A stretch of DNA of 64,000 nucleotides from Mya arenaria. Taxonomy: Eukaryota; Mollusca; Bivalvia; Myida; Myidae. The first letter of the stretch is position 1. Each line of letters begins with the position of its first letter. The position numbers and the translations under genes were made by a program. Location of the stretch: the NCBI RefSeq assembly GCF_026914265.1, contig NC_069134.1, forward strand, positions 14,229,205-14,293,204. The letters run 5' to 3'. Positions 61,901-64,000 of this stretch are shown here, piece by piece. Below the pieces are notes generated by a model. The model saw only the letters and a list, made by a program, of their open reading frames with translations, ran no database searches and was not told where the DNA came from.

Positions 61901-62114
61901 AACATAACAAAGTCATTTCAATATACATAATGTACGCGACGACAGACACTCAATAAAACACAACAATTTATTACAGTTATCTTAATATTTAATATAATGA
62001 AAAGAGTATAAACCTTTTTGCAACTAATGATATGCACATTTCAAGAGGTGCACTTTGTATTTATGCTTAAATGTGTTAATCTTTTTGCATTTCGTATTTC
62101 ATTTCAATAGTATT

Positions 62115-63668
62115 TCAAACCTTCATACTGTAACACGAAAAAGAATCCATGAAATAGATAGTTTGCGGTGTTTTTATCAAAACTAAATCTTGTTTTGAAG
62201 TTGATCTTAGAGAAAAGCGTTCATTATTTAAGATCAGCAATTCAGACATATACCTCGGGGCCATTCCATTAAGGGTATTGTAGACAGGGGTTGCGCAGTG
62301 GTATTTACACCTGTCTGTAAACGTTAGCCACTGAAGTTCTTGTAACAATCCGTTTGAATGTGATCATTTAGGAATTTTAAGAATGATTTTACAGCCCTAT
62401 TTTGCAAGGTTTTAACTTTATGTATGTAACTTGAGTTTCCTTTGCTCCAAATATGACAATGATAATCAAATATTGAAAGGATATATGCATTGTAAAACAA
62501 ACGTTTCATCTCATCATTGAAGTAGAACAATATACGTTTCAAAAGTGAGATTTTACAGTTGATTTTTTTTTTGCAAAAATATTCTATTTTCGGATGCCAC
62601 TAGTTGAGTATATATATAGATTACAAGTAGTTTTTTCACAGCCACATTTTATAATGCTGTTCCATCGATTAGGTTTAATTTACTAACTTGTTTTGTTTTA
62701 TGTATAGTTCCGATTACCGTACACTTGGATTTAGATGGATGCAATGACATGTACTTTATTTTGCACCAGTTGACAACGAGATTAAGACTTTCAATGGTGT
62801 TTATATTACTACCGGTTTCATGCAATATTGAGTCATCTGCAAGTAAGTCGATGTTAATATTCGTATATATATAAAAGAAACAACAGTGAACCAAGAATGG
62901 ATCCCTGAGGGACTCCTGATGATATTGGAAGCAAGCCAAACTGTATGTGTCCGACTTTTTTCATTTTCTATTAGTTAAGTAGGATTTTAAATTTTTTATC
63001 GAATTTTCAGAAAATAATACAAGTTTAATTTATGTAGTAGAATTTCATGATCCACTAAATCAAATGCCTTTCTTAGGTCGAGAAAGATAGCACCAACAAC
63101 TTTGCCACTCTCAATATTACCCATGCATCTATTAAACTTGTATACGCTGTACAACAGGAATGTTTTTCCTAAATCCAGACTGTTTAGTGTGTATAATATT
63201 TGTAGAATGGAAGTAATCTTGAACTTGGTTTGCAATGTGCTTTTCAAATAGTTTTGATATTGTTGGCAATATCGAAATTGGATGATAATTACTTGGATCA
63301 TGTTTACATCCTAATTTAAACAATCGTAATACACGTGCATTTTTCAAAGAGTCTTGACATATTCCGTTCATGAAACTGGTATTTATATTAGACGCAATGC
63401 GTGGTGTGATGAAGTCACCGCAATGTTTAATTACTCTTGGGACAATCTCATCTACCCCAGTTGATTTACTTATATCAAGTTTATCAATGATCTGTTTTAC
63501 CTCAAGTGGTGTTATATAATTTAATTCGAACGTTGTGTTCCCTAATTTCACGTTTAAATCATATTTTAGTTTGCTAAAACGTTCAGGTTTAAAGGGCATT
63601 ATTGTTATGCGATGAATTGCGATCCGAACATATCCGAAGATGTTGCGTTCATCGGATGATAACCGCAA
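62115..63668 (-). mobile_element. Degenerate LINE (CR1/L2-type reverse transcriptase)
   Basis: Minus-strand pieces lie in the correct order for a LINE reverse transcriptase. KLDISKSTGVDEIVPRVIKH, SNYHPISILPTISKLFEKHI and HTKQSGFRK are in 63668-63150. VVGAIFLDLRKAFDLVDHEI and LLHKL are in 63100-63000. LLADDSIL, the YADD-like core, is in 62939-62649. The post-RT LFYNAYILSIFDYHCHIWSK is in 62542-62324. At least four frame changes separate these pieces, so the copy is inactive. CR1/L2 is inferred from the FLDLRKAFDLVDHEILLHKL style. Confidence 0.75.
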
Positions 63669-63696
63669 TTGCCGAAAGGCAGTTCATTTAAGGAAT
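63653..63696 (+). repeat. 44-bp direct repeat, right copy
   Basis: Exact copy of 60741-60784. It is followed directly by a 31-bp tandem duplication (TTAAGGAATGGAAGTTGAGG and onward, 63688-63750). Confidence 0.9.
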
Positions 63697-64000
63697 GGAA
63701 GTTGAGGTGTAAATATTTAAGGAATGGAAGTTGAGGTGTAAATATTTAATGAAATGAGGGGCGGATGCAGGATTTGACGTTAGAAGGGGGCGTATCTTAG
63801 CGGTGTTGCTTTTGAACTGAACAATTTCTAGTCAGAAATGTTGCAATTTTGGCGTGCTTTATTTTTACTCCTATATTCAAATAAAAGGTGAACTTTTTTT
63901 AAAGCCCCCAAGCCCCACTAAATCCGCGAGTTGAATTTCAGAACGACAACATGTAATGAAAGGAAGCGTGTTGTTTTTTGTCAATGATTGTCCTCCATAC

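Overview
The window is animal nuclear DNA, AT-rich and intron-rich. It most likely comes from a bivalve mollusc. The evidence is two intron-containing metazoan genes plus several dispersed repeats of the bivalve 'pearl-like' kind: tandem cores rich in AAGGTCAAGGTCAC, framed by short conserved ends. The species cannot be named from sequence alone. There is no rRNA, CRISPR array, operon or viral element.

Two host genes can be read from start codon to stop codon. C9orf72 lies on the + strand (coding part 7844-17370, nine coding exons, 476 aa). It is a DENN-type protein of the C9orf72-SMCR8-WDR41 complex that acts in autophagy and lysosome signalling. An ethanolamine kinase of the ETNK/easily-shocked family lies on the - strand (42198-21775, nine coding exons, 350 aa). 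It performs the first step of the CDP-ethanolamine route to phosphatidylethanolamine. The two genes converge, and about 4.4 kb of repeats separates their stop codons. Upstream of ETNK, on the same strand, is a partial gene of a family often labelled G2E3/HECT-like (46906-44472). It has a conserved N-terminal block and a C2HC zinc motif, but no HECT domain was found.

Layout: 1-1370, 42-bp minisatellite cut by the window edge; 1.4-7.8 kb, mostly featureless with one or two orphan exon-like blocks; 7.8-17.4 kb, C9orf72, whose introns hold a 170-bp repeat, a 39-bp minisatellite and a 146-bp pearl-like array with estrogen-response-element-like palindromes; 17.9-19.6 kb, two more pearl-like elements; 20.2-21.5 kb, two 18-bp minisatellites; 21.8-42.2 kb, ETNK, with a 42-bp minisatellite in intron 6, a 45-bp minisatellite carrying copies of the exon 3 splice donor in intron 3, two TA-flanked TIR elements, a tRNA-like SINE head and a 3.3-kb LINE; 42.4-48.3 kb, palindromic and TIR elements around the G2E3-like gene; 48.3-64 kb, no recognisable host gene but several MITEs, one MITE nested in another, microsatellites, and two degenerate LINEs of different types.

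The most unusual points are: (1) the ETNK minisatellite that multiplies a 5' splice site, one copy matching the donor consensus better than the real site; (2) three sequence-unrelated pearl-like families that share one end design (subterminal inverted repeat, 6-bp/3-nt hairpin, then TCTTGTT), which suggests one Helentron-type transposition mechanism; (3) eight perfect AGGTCACAGTGACCT palindromes in one C9orf72 intron. Exon models were assembled by eye from splice signals, phase and remembered family alignments, so they need transcript support.
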